Shown here one piece after another: positions 8,470 to 16,647 of a stretch of DNA of 64,000 bases. How positions within the stretch are numbered: position 1 is the first letter of the stretch; each line of letters begins with the position of its first letter. The stretch covers positions 5,026 through 69,025 of the forward strand of contig ONCP01000009.1 of the NCBI GenBank assembly GCA_900316385.1, written 5' to 3'. This stretch comes from an uncultured Eubacteriales bacterium. GTDB taxonomy: Bacteria; Bacillota; Clostridia; Oscillospirales; Acutalibacteraceae. The notes beneath the pieces are model-generated. The model worked only from the letters and a program-made list of their open reading frames with translations. It did no database searches and was not told the DNA's origin. A program made the position numbers and the translations under genes.

Positions 8470-9114
8470 TTACGCCTTTTGAAGCTCGGCGATCGTTTTC
8501 TTGGGGTCCTCCGCCTTGAACACGGCGGTGCCCGCTACGGATATATCAACTCCTGCCTCGGCGCACAGCGCGATATTCTGCGCGCCTATGCCGCCGTCGG
8601 CTTCGATGAGAACGTCAAGGCCTCTGCGCCCGATCTCGTTCTTTATCTCCCTGATCTTGGGCAGCATATCAGCCATAAAGCTCTGTCCGCCAAAGCCCGG
8701 CTCAACGGTCATAACGAGGATCATCTCTACCTCGTCAAGATACGGGAAAACCGCCTCGGCAGGGGTTTTGGGCTTTACGACCAAGCCTGCCTTTACGCCT
8801 CGGGAGTGGATTTTTTCTATTGTTTTCACGGGGTCGGAATCGCTCTCGATATGGAACGTGATGATATCGGCTCCCGCGTCGCAGAAATCGTCGATATATT
8901 TGAGCGGCTCGCTGATCATAAGATGTACGTCAAAGGGCTTTTCGGTAAAGCTCCTGACATACTTGATAACGGGCGCGCCGAAGGTGATGTTCGGAACAAA
9001 GTGACCGTCCATTACGTCAAGGTGCATATAATCGGCTCCTGCAAGATCCATAAGGCGGATCTCCTCGCCGAATTTTGAAAAGTCGCAGGACAAAAGCGAC
9101 GGAGCTATTTTCAT
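8470..9114 (-). CDS. rpe: Ribulose-phosphate 3-epimerase
   Basis: A 214-residue TIM-barrel enzyme interconverting D-ribulose 5-phosphate and D-xylulose 5-phosphate in the pentose phosphate pathway. Family motifs are complete: APSLLSCDF at the start, MHLDVMDGHFVPN with metal-binding His and catalytic Asp, DVHLMI, TVEPGFGGQSF and EADGGI. The SD aaggag precedes the ATG. It lies between the P-type-ATPase-like gene and the LTA-synthase stump. In other Firmicutes rpe usually follows the prkC/rsgA block, so this neighbourhood is unusual. Confidence 0.96.
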   Translation of the reverse strand: MKIAPSLLSCDFSKFGEEIRLMDLAGADYMHLDVMDGHFVPNITFGAPVIKYVRSFTEKPFDVHLMISEPLKYIDDFCDAGADIITFHIESDSDPVKTIEKIHSRGVKAGLVVKPKTPAEAVFPYLDEVEMILVMTVEPGFGGQSFMADMLPKIREIKNEIGRRGLDVLIEADGGIGAQNIALCAEAGVDISVAGTAVFKAEDPKKTIAELQKA

Positions 9115-9150
9115 AATCTTTTCTCCTTTTCTTTTTCACAGGTAATGGCG

Positions 9151-11736
9151 TCAGCGCCTCCAGATCAGCGGCGAAACAAGCGCCGCGGCAGCCCAGAACA
9201 GCGCATAGATCAAGATCTGAACCGTGCCGAGCACCGCTGTGGACGCGTAAAGCGCGAGCGTGGCTACGAGCAACAGCCCGAGGATCATTGCGATAAGCTG
9301 GATAACGATGGCGAGCGAAATATTGCTCTTGATCGAAACACAGCCCGCGACGCCTCTGACCATAGAGGCGATCCTGCCCTTTGTGCCGAGGTAGGCTCTC
9401 GATTTTTCCTCGACCTGCGACTGAGCCTCCTTGCAGACGTTGCCGAGACCTGTCGGGAGGATCTTTACGGAACGGTAGTAAAGTCCGAAATCATCGCAGA
9501 TCTGCTCCGAGGTGATGTTGCAGTCGGTTGTGCGGACAAGATAGCAAAGTCCGCTCTGCTCTCCCCTTCTGAGCGCCGAGATGATCTCGGGGTCGGGCGT
9601 ATAGGTCGTGACGAACATCGAGATAAGCTCTCCCGCCTGCGCGAGATATGTGATCTGTCTGCCCTCGATTATGTACTTTTCCTCGTAATCGAGAGACGGG
9701 GTCTCGATGTTGTATTTCTGCATAAGAGTGCGGTTTCCGACGAGGATACGCTCGCCGTTGACCCTGCCTACAAGACCCATTGTGTCCTCGTACAGCACGC
9801 TTTCGACCTCGGGGAGCTTGATCCCCCTGTCGCCCGAAAGCAGAGAACGGTTGAACACTGCCGCCATCGGACTTTGAGCCTCCTTGAGCACCGCGGCGGC
9901 GGCGAGAACGCTCTCGTCGGTGCGGTGGTTGGCAAAGGTTTTGATCCCGTCAAGCTTTACGGAGCCCTCGGGATAAAGATCGTTGGAATCCACCATGACC
10001 GCGTTTGTGTCGCAGAACTGCTTTACGGAAGGATATCCCGCGATCATAGCTCCCTTTTTGTTGAGCCTTTTGCACATCATACGCATAGGCAGGTTGACCG
10101 CGAGGAGCGTGCAGATCGGGATACTGACCGCCGTCATAACGGCGAGAGTGTCGATCGCGCCCGTGAAAGTGGTGCGAGTAACGCCGTACATGATCGCGAC
10201 GATCAGCGAACAGATCGCCGTTACGGGAGCGATCTTGCCTGCCAGATCCTCGCTCGGGTCGGGAGCGTAGGAAATTTTCAGGAAGTTGGAGAGGAAGCCC
10301 GTTTTGTGGTGATAGGTGATGATCGGGCGGTCGCTGAGGGAACCGCTGAGCATTTTTCGGGCTATATCCTCGTTGGTATATATCTTGACTGCGTGGGTCG
10401 GGTTCTCGTTGTTGACGAACTTGAAGTTATCCTTGACCCTGAGCACCATCATCAGCTTGCCGATACAGTTGCAAAGGAACCCGAAGGTTACGATTATCGA
10501 ATAGAAGCTGATGTCGAAGCCCGTCGCCGAGCTGAGCCTGAACAGCGAAACGATCGACTGCAAGCCCATTCCGATAGAAGCTATGGCAAGCGCGGTATCG
10601 GAATTGCCCTTCATTTTGACGAGCGGGGTCAGACCCGAATAGATCGTGATCCTGTTGATAAAGATGACCGCGGCAACAAAGAAAAGATTGATCACCGCGT
10701 AGATAACGGGCGCGTTGGCGACCGCTCTGAGCACGCCGTCGGGGAACAAGCCGACGATCAGCGTAATGATAAGCTGGATAAGAGTTACGGAGCACATCGT
10801 AACGCTGCGGATAAAGAGCTTGCGGATGTTGAGGTTTAGCTCGTAGAGAATGCTTTTTGAATCCTCCTTGCCGTTATAATCCTCAACCGTGACGACCTGA
10901 TTAACGGGGACGTCGGAATCGTCATAGTCCTCGTTAGAGAAAAATCCGACAACCGCCGAGAGCACCTTTTCCTGCTTGGTGCGTCGGTCGCCCGCTTCCC
11001 TTACTTCCTCGATCTTTGCCTTTTCTGTCTTGATGACCTCGGAAATAGAGGGGTTCTTGGAGCGAAGATACATCTCATACTCGCCCTTTACGACCTCCGT
11101 AAAGCGACCCGCCTTGACGTGGATCTTCTCGACCTCGCTTTCCTCTTTGTACACAGGGACCCTCGACTGAACGGTTTTCGCGTCGGGAGCCGGCTTTTTG
11201 ACTCCGAATTTCTTTTCGTAATTGCCCGCGTAGGAGCTTTTTTTGTGCTTTTTGAGTATTTCAAGGGAATCGTCGCCCGTGGAGAACATCGAGCCGATCT
11301 CGGGGTCGACCTCGGAAAGCTCGGGGCTGTCCTCGATGACGTCGTCCGCGACCATAGCGCCCTCGGGTATCTCGGGTGTGAGGTTGACCACCTCTTTGCT
11401 GTCGTCGGAGAAGCTGTCCATCATTATCTCCGCCTGCATGGTGGTGGCGGTTTTCTCTCCCTGTATCGAGTTGGGGTCGGGCTTGTCCGCTTCTTCGGGG
11501 TCAAGCGGATTTGTGTTCGTCAGACGAACCTTTTTGTCGGCGTTTGAGAATATCTCGTCCATCTCCGGACGGGCGCCGTACTTTTCCGCCGCCTTTCGCA
11601 TCGCGTCGCGCTCGGAAATATAGCGCGTTTCGGCGAGTATCCTGTCAAGCTTGAACTCCTCGCCGTCCTGCTCGGGCACGGTTTCCGCGGAAATATCTAT
11701 TTTCTGACTTTCTTCAATAGGCTTTTTGTTTTTCAT
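9151..11736 (-). CDS. Degenerate P-type ATPase-like membrane protein
   Basis: An 861-residue protein. Residues 1-295 form a charged, probably disordered cytosolic extension. TM segments follow at about 310-333, 340-361, 380-400, 410-430, 503-522 and 530-552, with a C-terminal pair at about 805-830 and 835-858. Between the last two groups the layout copies the P-type ATPase nucleotide-binding and HAD P-domains: MGLVGRVNGERILVGNRTLM (653-672) matches the N-domain VGN region. The phosphorylation motif DKTGT is replaced by DSNDL (583-587), TGDN by RTTDCN (735-740), and the GDGxND hinge is missing. It cannot form the aspartyl phosphate. An ATGA overlap couples it to rlmB. Transport is unlikely; a regulatory or scaffold role is a guess. 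Confidence 0.7.
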   Translation of the reverse strand: MKNKKPIEESQKIDISAETVPEQDGEEFKLDRILAETRYISERDAMRKAAEKYGARPEMDEIFSNADKKVRLTNTNPLDPEEADKPDPNSIQGEKTATTMQAEIMMDSFSDDSKEVVNLTPEIPEGAMVADDVIEDSPELSEVDPEIGSMFSTGDDSLEILKKHKKSSYAGNYEKKFGVKKPAPDAKTVQSRVPVYKEESEVEKIHVKAGRFTEVVKGEYEMYLRSKNPSISEVIKTEKAKIEEVREAGDRRTKQEKVLSAVVGFFSNEDYDDSDVPVNQVVTVEDYNGKEDSKSILYELNLNIRKLFIRSVTMCSVTLIQLIITLIVGLFPDGVLRAVANAPVIYAVINLFFVAAVIFINRITIYSGLTPLVKMKGNSDTALAIASIGMGLQSIVSLFRLSSATGFDISFYSIIVTFGFLCNCIGKLMMVLRVKDNFKFVNNENPTHAVKIYTNEDIARKMLSGSLSDRPIITYHHKTGFLSNFLKISYAPDPSEDLAGKIAPVTAICSLIVAIMYGVTRTTFTGAIDTLAVMTAVSIPICTLLAVNLPMRMMCKRLNKKGAMIAGYPSVKQFCDTNAVMVDSNDLYPEGSVKLDGIKTFANHRTDESVLAAAAVLKEAQSPMAAVFNRSLLSGDRGIKLPEVESVLYEDTMGLVGRVNGERILVGNRTLMQKYNIETPSLDYEEKYIIEGRQITYLAQAGELISMFVTTYTPDPEIISALRRGEQSGLCYLVRTTDCNITSEQICDDFGLYYRSVKILPTGLGNVCKEAQSQVEEKSRAYLGTKGRIASMVRGVAGCVSIKSNISLAIVIQLIAMILGLLLVATLALYASTAVLGTVQILIYALFWAAAALVSPLIWRR

Positions 11737-12488
11737 GGCTTACCTCTTTTTGACGACACGGCGTACATAAGTATCCCCGCGGCAACAGACGCGTTGAGCG
11801 AGTTGATTTTTCCCTTCATCGGCAGCGAAACGATAGCGTCGCATTTCTCACGGACAAGGCGGCTGAGCCCCTTGCCCTCGTTGCCGATCACGAGAGCGAC
11901 CGCTCCCGAGAAATCACATTCGGTGTAATCGGTCCCGTTCATATCGGCTCCGAAAACCCACACGCCCAGCTCCTTGAGCTTGTCCACCGCGGTTGAAATG
12001 TTCGTGACCCTCGCTACGGGAACATACTCAACGGCTCCCGCGCTCGCCTTTGATACGGCGTAGCTGAGAGAAGCGCTCCTGCGCTTGGGAATGATGACTC
12101 CGTGAGCTCCCGCGCATTCGGCGGTTCTTATGACCGCTCCGAGATTGTGGGGATCCTCCAACTCGTCGAGCACGATCACGAACGGCTTTTCGCCTCTTTC
12201 CTCGGCAAGAGCGAAAATATCTTCTACCGAGGCGTACTCCTTGACCGCCGTAAACGCCGCTATTCCCTGGTGATTAGCCGAACCCGAAAGATAATCGAGC
12301 TTTCGCGGATCGACCTCCTTGATCGGGATACCGAGCTTCTTCGCCTTGGCGAGTATACCGACGACGGCGCCGTTCTTCGCGCCCTTCGCCACAAGGATCC
12401 TGTCGATGGTTCGTGACGAGCGGATCGCCTCGCTCACCGAGTTGCGGCCGACGATCACGTCGTCCTTCTGTTTTTTATCTTCTGTCAT
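11733..12488 (-). CDS. rlmB: SPOUT 23S rRNA 2'-O-methyltransferase RlmB-type
   Basis: A 251-residue TrmH/RlmB family enzyme. The N-terminal L30e-like substrate-binding domain (about 8-90; VIVGRNSVSEAI) is followed by the SPOUT domain with FVIVLDELEDPHNLGAVIRTAEC, the GVIIPKRRSASLS loop and the knotted SAM site VALVIGNEGKGLSRL ... IPM-like VSLPMKGKINSLNASVA. The E. coli enzyme methylates G2251 of 23S rRNA. Clostridial RlmB proteins are common near cysS and Mini-III genes, not seen here. Its stop overlaps the next gene's ATG (ATGA). Confidence 0.92.
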   Translation of the reverse strand: MTEDKKQKDDVIVGRNSVSEAIRSSRTIDRILVAKGAKNGAVVGILAKAKKLGIPIKEVDPRKLDYLSGSANHQGIAAFTAVKEYASVEDIFALAEERGEKPFVIVLDELEDPHNLGAVIRTAECAGAHGVIIPKRRSASLSYAVSKASAGAVEYVPVARVTNISTAVDKLKELGVWVFGADMNGTDYTECDFSGAVALVIGNEGKGLSRLVREKCDAIVSLPMKGKINSLNASVAAGILMYAVSSKRGKP

Positions 12489-12581
12489 ATGTTAACATCC
12501 TTAAATCTGATTTGGACATACCCAGTATAGTGTACCAAATTCGAACGCAAAAATAATTCATTTAAAGAATAATAAGGCGTT

Positions 12582-13127
12582 TTATGACTGTAACGCGACG
12601 GCTCCGTAGTCGAAATATGTCGGAATCACTCCGTAGAGCCCTGTCGCCGGGTCTCTGAACAGTCCCAGCCTCGGCGGAAACGCGCTGAAGCAAAACAAGG
12701 AAACAAACAAAAACGCGATAAAAAATACCGAAAGCGCGAAAAAACCCTCCGACCGAGCCCCCGAAAGAAGCGACACAAGAGAAGCCCCGAAGCCTGCCGC
12801 GAGCGTCAGAAGGGACGCGAGCCACGTCTCGGCGGTAAAGTAATTGAAAGCCGCTCCGAAAACCGACACCGCAAGCAGTCCGAGCGCCTTTGAGGTCACG
12901 AAGCTTTTGAAGGGCGGCTTCGCGCAGAACAGCTCAAGCAAACCGAACAGCATATACGGAAGCGCGGCGCACTTGACGCGTTCCCAGACGCTGCCGTTGA
13001 CAGCTCCGAACACGGCGCCGAGCGTTGAACCGCCCGACAGATGATAAAAATTCAGCAGAAACAAGGAGACCGCCAAGCAAAAAAACACCCCGAAAAGCTC
13101 CGAAAGGGTCAGGATTCTTTTATTCAT
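12582..13127 (-). CDS. DUF6512-like integral membrane protein
   Basis: A 181-residue, almost wholly hydrophobic protein with about six TM segments. The signature is an early GAVFGAVNGSVWERVKCAALPYMLF stretch, which resembles the PVNESVWEHLK motif of the clostridial DUF6512 family. It has no charged catalytic centre that I recognise. Its leader region (13128-13480) is unusually long and contains a large inverted repeat. Function unknown; the family name is from memory of the motif. Confidence 0.65.
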   Translation of the reverse strand: MNKRILTLSELFGVFFCLAVSLFLLNFYHLSGGSTLGAVFGAVNGSVWERVKCAALPYMLFGLLELFCAKPPFKSFVTSKALGLLAVSVFGAAFNYFTAETWLASLLTLAAGFGASLVSLLSGARSEGFFALSVFFIAFLFVSLFCFSAFPPRLGLFRDPATGLYGVIPTYFDYGAVALQS

Positions 13128-13281
13128 AATTTTTCACCGATAAATATTATGAATTTAACTCACAAAAGATTACAACCTTTTAACCTTTATTTTCCGATCG
13201 GAATTAAAATCGGGTTTTTTATCTTTTAATAATATTTTTAAAGAAATATACAGAGAGTATTTTTCTTATTATTAAACAAAA

Positions 13282-13392
13282 TTGTGGAAAACTCTGTTGA
13301 AACTGTTAATAACACGGGTAAAACTACCCCCGAAAGCCCCGTTTTTGCTCTTAAAAACAGACTTTTAACATCTTCCGCAGAGTTTTCCACAA
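13282..13392. repeat. Long imperfect inverted repeat with DnaA-box-like ends
   Basis: Arms 13282-13301 and 13373-13392 are complementary at 18 of 20 positions, the outer 15 perfectly (ttgtggaaaactctg). Each arm holds TTTTCCACA, one mismatch from a DnaA box. The 71-bp spacer can form further small stems (gggta / taccc; acggg / cccgt). It lies in a 390-bp AT-rich gap between the PAP2 gene and the DUF6512-like gene. The rest of this gap holds the PAP2 terminator, a weak ccgat/atcgg hairpin with T run at 13194-13220 and no convincing ORF. Confidence 0.6.
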
Positions 13393-13484
13393 ATTTCTTT
13401 TTAGAAAATAACAACTGTTTTTGTTCTACAAATCGTATAACTACGCTGTCAACATCTTTTTTGCCGCTCTCTGAAATCGCGCGC

Positions 13485-13515
13485 AAAAAAACGAACCCCC
13501 GATAACGAAGGTTCG
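13485..13515 (-). terminator. Terminator of the PAP2 phosphatase gene
   Basis: On the - strand cgaacc pairs with ggttcg (13510-13515 with 13492-13497) and is followed by seven T residues. It starts 3 bp after the PAP2 stop codon. Confidence 0.7.
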
Positions 13516-13517
13516 AT

Positions 13518-14057
13518 TCAAAAGAAAGATTGTACAAGCTGGTTGAAGATAGCGACCGAGGCAAAGCCGCACAAAAAGCCGAGTATCGCACCGACGACAA
13601 CGTCGGAAAGGTAATGGACCCTCAGGTACACCCTTGAGGAAGCGATGAGAACCGCGATTATAAAAATCCCGACCATAATGTACCATCGGCACCTGAGCAG
13701 CGAGACCGCGACCATACAGAACGACGCGGAAGTGTGACCCGACGGGAAGGAATAATACTTGGGTCGGTGGATCAGCTGTTCCTCGTCCGCAAGGCGGTTG
13801 CACGGGCGTTCCCTCTTGACAAGTCGTTTGATCATAAACTCGCAGATGAGCTGAGTAAACGCGAGAGTGAAGATAAAATTAACTCCCGTAAGCCTCGCGG
13901 GTGCGTAGATCAGAAACGGCAGACAGATCGCGAACCAGATAATGCCGAGATTTCCCGCCGACGACGCGGCGATCATTATTTTGTTTTTAAGCGGAGAGCG
14001 AAAGCGGATGATATTGTCGACGACCTTATCATCGAGGCTTTGTATCCTCTGAAACAT
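13518..14057 (-). CDS. PAP2-family membrane phosphatase
   Basis: A 179-residue membrane phosphatase of the type 2 phosphatidic acid phosphatase / undecaprenyl-diphosphatase superfamily. The three signature motifs are present in order: KRLVKRERPC, PSGHTSAS with the acid-base His, and SRVYLRVHYLSDV with the nucleophile His. Five to six TM segments surround them, and the active site should face outside. Substrates are lipid phosphates such as undecaprenyl diphosphate or phosphatidylglycerol phosphate; the exact one cannot be told. It directly follows the CDP/LicD cassette on the same strand but has its own promoter. Confidence 0.9.
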   Translation of the reverse strand: MFQRIQSLDDKVVDNIIRFRSPLKNKIMIAASSAGNLGIIWFAICLPFLIYAPARLTGVNFIFTLAFTQLICEFMIKRLVKRERPCNRLADEEQLIHRPKYYSFPSGHTSASFCMVAVSLLRCRWYIMVGIFIIAVLIASSRVYLRVHYLSDVVVGAILGFLCGFASVAIFNQLVQSFF

Positions 14058-14088
14058 AAAAGCACCTCAAACATAGTTATACATATAC

Positions 14089-14117
14089 ATTATAACATAG
14101 TAAGAGGTGTTTGAAAA
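14089..14117 (-). promoter_or_regulatory. Promoter of the PAP2 phosphatase gene
   Basis: On the - strand TATAAT (14094-14089) follows a -35 TTTTCA (14117-14112) at 17 bp spacing, about 30 bp before the start codon. The -10 lies within an AT-rich segment flanked by cacctc (14063-14068) and gaggtg (14105-14110). Confidence 0.6.
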
Positions 14118-14141
14118 GTTATTTTAAAAAAAATATTTGCG

Positions 14142-15488
14142 TCAATTGTCGATGATCGTGATGTCGCGTCTGTCGTAGAACCTCTGAGCGAACGAAACGA
14201 TCGCCGCGGATTCTCGGGGAGTGATCTTTGAAAGAGATTTTCCGCTCTGTATCGACTGAGTAAAAAGCACGATCTCGTTGCGGATACCCTCTCCGTCGAG
14301 CTGGTAGAAATAGCGCTTGTTGTCGGCGGGATTCTCGTATCTGATCTCGAAGTAGTCGGTTTTCCACCATGGCGAAGGGATATAAAGATAACCCTTCGTG
14401 CCCGAAACGACCATTTCGCCCTCGGACTTAACGCCCTTGCCTACAAAGGCAGTCGCGACCGCCGAATCATAGAGAAAATCGATTTTGGAGAAATCGTCAA
14501 ATTCCTTATCCTTCGCGTTGAGCTTGCTGATCATGGTCGCGCTCTTGTAATCGGTACCGAGAAGCTGGAAGATCGGCAGCAGAGCCGTGGGACCCCACGC
14601 GCAGATCGATTTCCATTTTTTGTATTTGACGCTTTCGGGCGACATCTGGCTTTCCTTGAGGCTGGTGCAGGTGGTTGAAACAGACACGATATCTCCGATT
14701 TTTCCGCCCTTGAGCAGCAGAAGCGCTCTGTCGTACGCGGTGGCGTAAGCGGTTTTTACGGAATCAAACAGCTCGCAGCCGTTCTCGCGCGCGATTTCAA
14801 AGAGCTCATTGATCTCGTCCTCGCTGACACAGACGGGAGCCTCGCACAAAACGTGTCTGCCGTTTTCGAGACACTTTTTAATTATTTCAAAATGAGCCGA
14901 GGGATTTGTGAACACAAACACCGCGTCGGTGTCCTCGATAAGCTCGTTATCGTTTTTGTAAAGGCGCAAAGAGCGCATTTCCTCGGGCAGGATATCGGGG
15001 TTGCTCGTTCTTACGCCGACGACCTGAATGCCGTTGACGTAGCCGCACTCATTGAAATACTTGAACGCGAGATTGTTTCCGCCGACGATCCCGACGCGGA
15101 GCTTGTTCTCGTTATCCCTGATATCGGAGCTTGAAATGCCCTTGGTCCTCTCAAGATAAACGACCTCGCAGTACTCCTTGAGATAATCGAACTTTCCGAC
15201 CCAGTCGGAGCCGACGGTAAAGATATCGACGTCGTATTTCTTGATGTCGTCGATTTTCTGACCCTCGTATTCCTCGATGATGATCTCATCGGCAAGGCCT
15301 GTCTCCCTAACCGCCTCGACTCTCTCCATCAGGCTCTGTCGGACATTGATTTTTCCTCTTTTTTTGTCAAAATCGTCCGCGGTAACTCCCACGATAAGAT
15401 AATCTCCAAGAGCCTTTGCTCTCTCGAGAAGTCTGATATGGCCGATATGGAGCAAATCGTATGTGCCGTAAGTAATAACCTTTTTCAT
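14142..15488 (-). CDS. Cytidylyltransferase fused to a Gfo/Idh/MocA-like domain
   Basis: A 448-residue two-domain protein. Residues 1-125 are a TagD-like nucleotidyltransferase with ITYGTYDLLHIGHIRLL (the GxxDxxHxGH CTP-binding motif) and ERTKGISSSDIR (the RTxGISS motif). These are the hallmarks of glycerol-3-phosphate or ethanolamine-phosphate cytidylyltransferases. Residues 131-448 have a Rossmann start (VGIVGGNNLA) and a Gfo/Idh/MocA-type C-terminal fold (LLLKGGKIGDIVSVSTT). The usual EKP motif with catalytic Lys reads EAP (216-218), so the second domain may not be a working dehydrogenase. It should make a CDP-linked small alcohol for the LicD transferase of the same cassette. The acceptor alcohol is unknown. 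Confidence 0.82.
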   Translation of the reverse strand: MKKVITYGTYDLLHIGHIRLLERAKALGDYLIVGVTADDFDKKRGKINVRQSLMERVEAVRETGLADEIIIEEYEGQKIDDIKKYDVDIFTVGSDWVGKFDYLKEYCEVVYLERTKGISSSDIRDNENKLRVGIVGGNNLAFKYFNECGYVNGIQVVGVRTSNPDILPEEMRSLRLYKNDNELIEDTDAVFVFTNPSAHFEIIKKCLENGRHVLCEAPVCVSEDEINELFEIARENGCELFDSVKTAYATAYDRALLLLKGGKIGDIVSVSTTCTSLKESQMSPESVKYKKWKSICAWGPTALLPIFQLLGTDYKSATMISKLNAKDKEFDDFSKIDFLYDSAVATAFVGKGVKSEGEMVVSGTKGYLYIPSPWWKTDYFEIRYENPADNKRYFYQLDGEGIRNEIVLFTQSIQSGKSLSKITPRESAAIVSFAQRFYDRRDITIIDN

Positions 15489-15539
15489 TTGCCACCTCTT
15501 GATTTGGTAAGTAATCGCCGATTGGTCAGAACGCGTGAT

Positions 15540-16613
15540 TTACATTATTTTTCTCGCGATCAGATCGTCGAACGCCTCAAACAGCTTGTCGTAATCGGCG
15601 GTCGTAAGGTTGCCGATGTGACCTACCCTGAACATTTTTGAAGCGAGAGCTCCGCCGTTGGGACAGAGCCATATGCCGTACTCGTCCTTGAGGATCCTGA
15701 CGATATCGGACGCGTCCGCAGTCTTGGTGTAGAGCGCGGTGACGGTATTCGAGCTGCAGTTATTGACGAACTCAAAGGGATAATCGGTGATCCTTTCCCT
15801 GAAATAACGCGCAAGCGACGCGATTCTGCCGCGCTCCGCCTCCGCTCCGCCGTCCTTCTCGATTTGTCTGAGCCTTTGGTTGATCTGCAAAAGGATCGTA
15901 ACGGCGGGAGTGAACGGCGTCTGACCGCGTTCCATATTTTTAAGAGCCTGCTTCAGGCTCAGATAAAGACAAACTTCCTCGTTTTTGTCAACACGCTCCA
16001 ACGCCTCGGGAGCGAGCGCGACGACCGATATGCCCGGCTGAACGGCGAGCGCCTTCTGCGAGCCTGTGATGACCGCGGCGGCTCCGAGCTTTTGCATATC
16101 GAGCTCGTCGGAGAGAAACGCGCTGATAGCGTCGATGATCAGCATAATGCCGTTCCTCTTGCAGAATGAGGAGATCATATCCATATCATACAAAACGCCC
16201 GACGAGGTTTCGTGCATATTCACGAGAAGCGCTGTGTAGCCCTTACCCGAGAACTCCTCAAGACGGGCTTCGTCAACCTGTGTGCCGAACTCGCACTTAA
16301 GCTCGTCGTAGCAAAGCCCGTGAAGCGCGCAAAGCTCAACAAACCTCTGTCCGAAAGAACCGCCGTTGATAACGATGACCTTGTCGTCTTTGTTGAGGAT
16401 ATTCATTACCGAGGACTCCATCGCGCCTGTGCCCGACGAGGTCAGAAAGACGCACCTGCTGTTTTCGGGAGCGTTAAGAAAGCTGAGCATAAGCCTTTCG
16501 TTCTCGAGCATTGTCGCCGAAAACTCGGGCGTTCTGAAATAAGGAGTCGATTCGCCCGCTACCGCCAGCGTATCCGCGGACGACATAACGGGACCTACTG
16601 TGAAATTTAACAT
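15540..16613 (-). CDS. Class V PLP aminotransferase (AEP/alanine-glyoxylate type)
   Basis: A 357-residue fold-type I PLP enzyme of the class V branch. Features are the N-terminal FTVGPV, TPYFRTPEF, the LTSSGTGAMESS phosphate-contact loop, LIIDAISAF with the PLP-pyridine Asp, and GSQKALAVQPG with the Schiff-base Lys. Closest in pattern are 2-aminoethylphosphonate:pyruvate and serine/alanine:glyoxylate transaminases. No phosphoenolpyruvate mutase or phosphonopyruvate decarboxylase lies nearby, so a phosphonate substrate is not supported. In this cassette it more likely aminates a keto or aldehyde precursor of the CDP-activated moiety. SD ggag before the ATG; 51 bp to the next gene. Confidence 0.82.
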   Translation of the reverse strand: MLNFTVGPVMSSADTLAVAGESTPYFRTPEFSATMLENERLMLSFLNAPENSRCVFLTSSGTGAMESSVMNILNKDDKVIVINGGSFGQRFVELCALHGLCYDELKCEFGTQVDEARLEEFSGKGYTALLVNMHETSSGVLYDMDMISSFCKRNGIMLIIDAISAFLSDELDMQKLGAAAVITGSQKALAVQPGISVVALAPEALERVDKNEEVCLYLSLKQALKNMERGQTPFTPAVTILLQINQRLRQIEKDGGAEAERGRIASLARYFRERITDYPFEFVNNCSSNTVTALYTKTADASDIVRILKDEYGIWLCPNGGALASKMFRVGHIGNLTTADYDKLFEAFDDLIARKIM

Positions 16614-16647
16614 AAGCTTATCTCCAATTCAAAACAACTGTATAAAA

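Noticed and set aside
13194..13220. + strand terminator ccgat/atcgg with T run
   Set aside because: Only 5 bp of stem and no + strand gene upstream of it.
13282..13392. Replication origin (oriC)
   Set aside because: Only two one-mismatch DnaA-like boxes, no dnaA, dnaN, rpmH or AT-rich 13-mer array nearby.
13490..13525. ggttcgattc looks like a tRNA T-arm
   Set aside because: No acceptor stem, D-arm or anticodon arm can be built around it; the cgaacc/ggttcg pairing with a T run is a terminator of the PAP2 gene.
15540..16613. Phosphonate (2-aminoethylphosphonate) biosynthesis gene
   Set aside because: No PEP mutase or phosphonopyruvate decarboxylase nearby, and class V transaminases have many substrates; left as generic aminotransferase.
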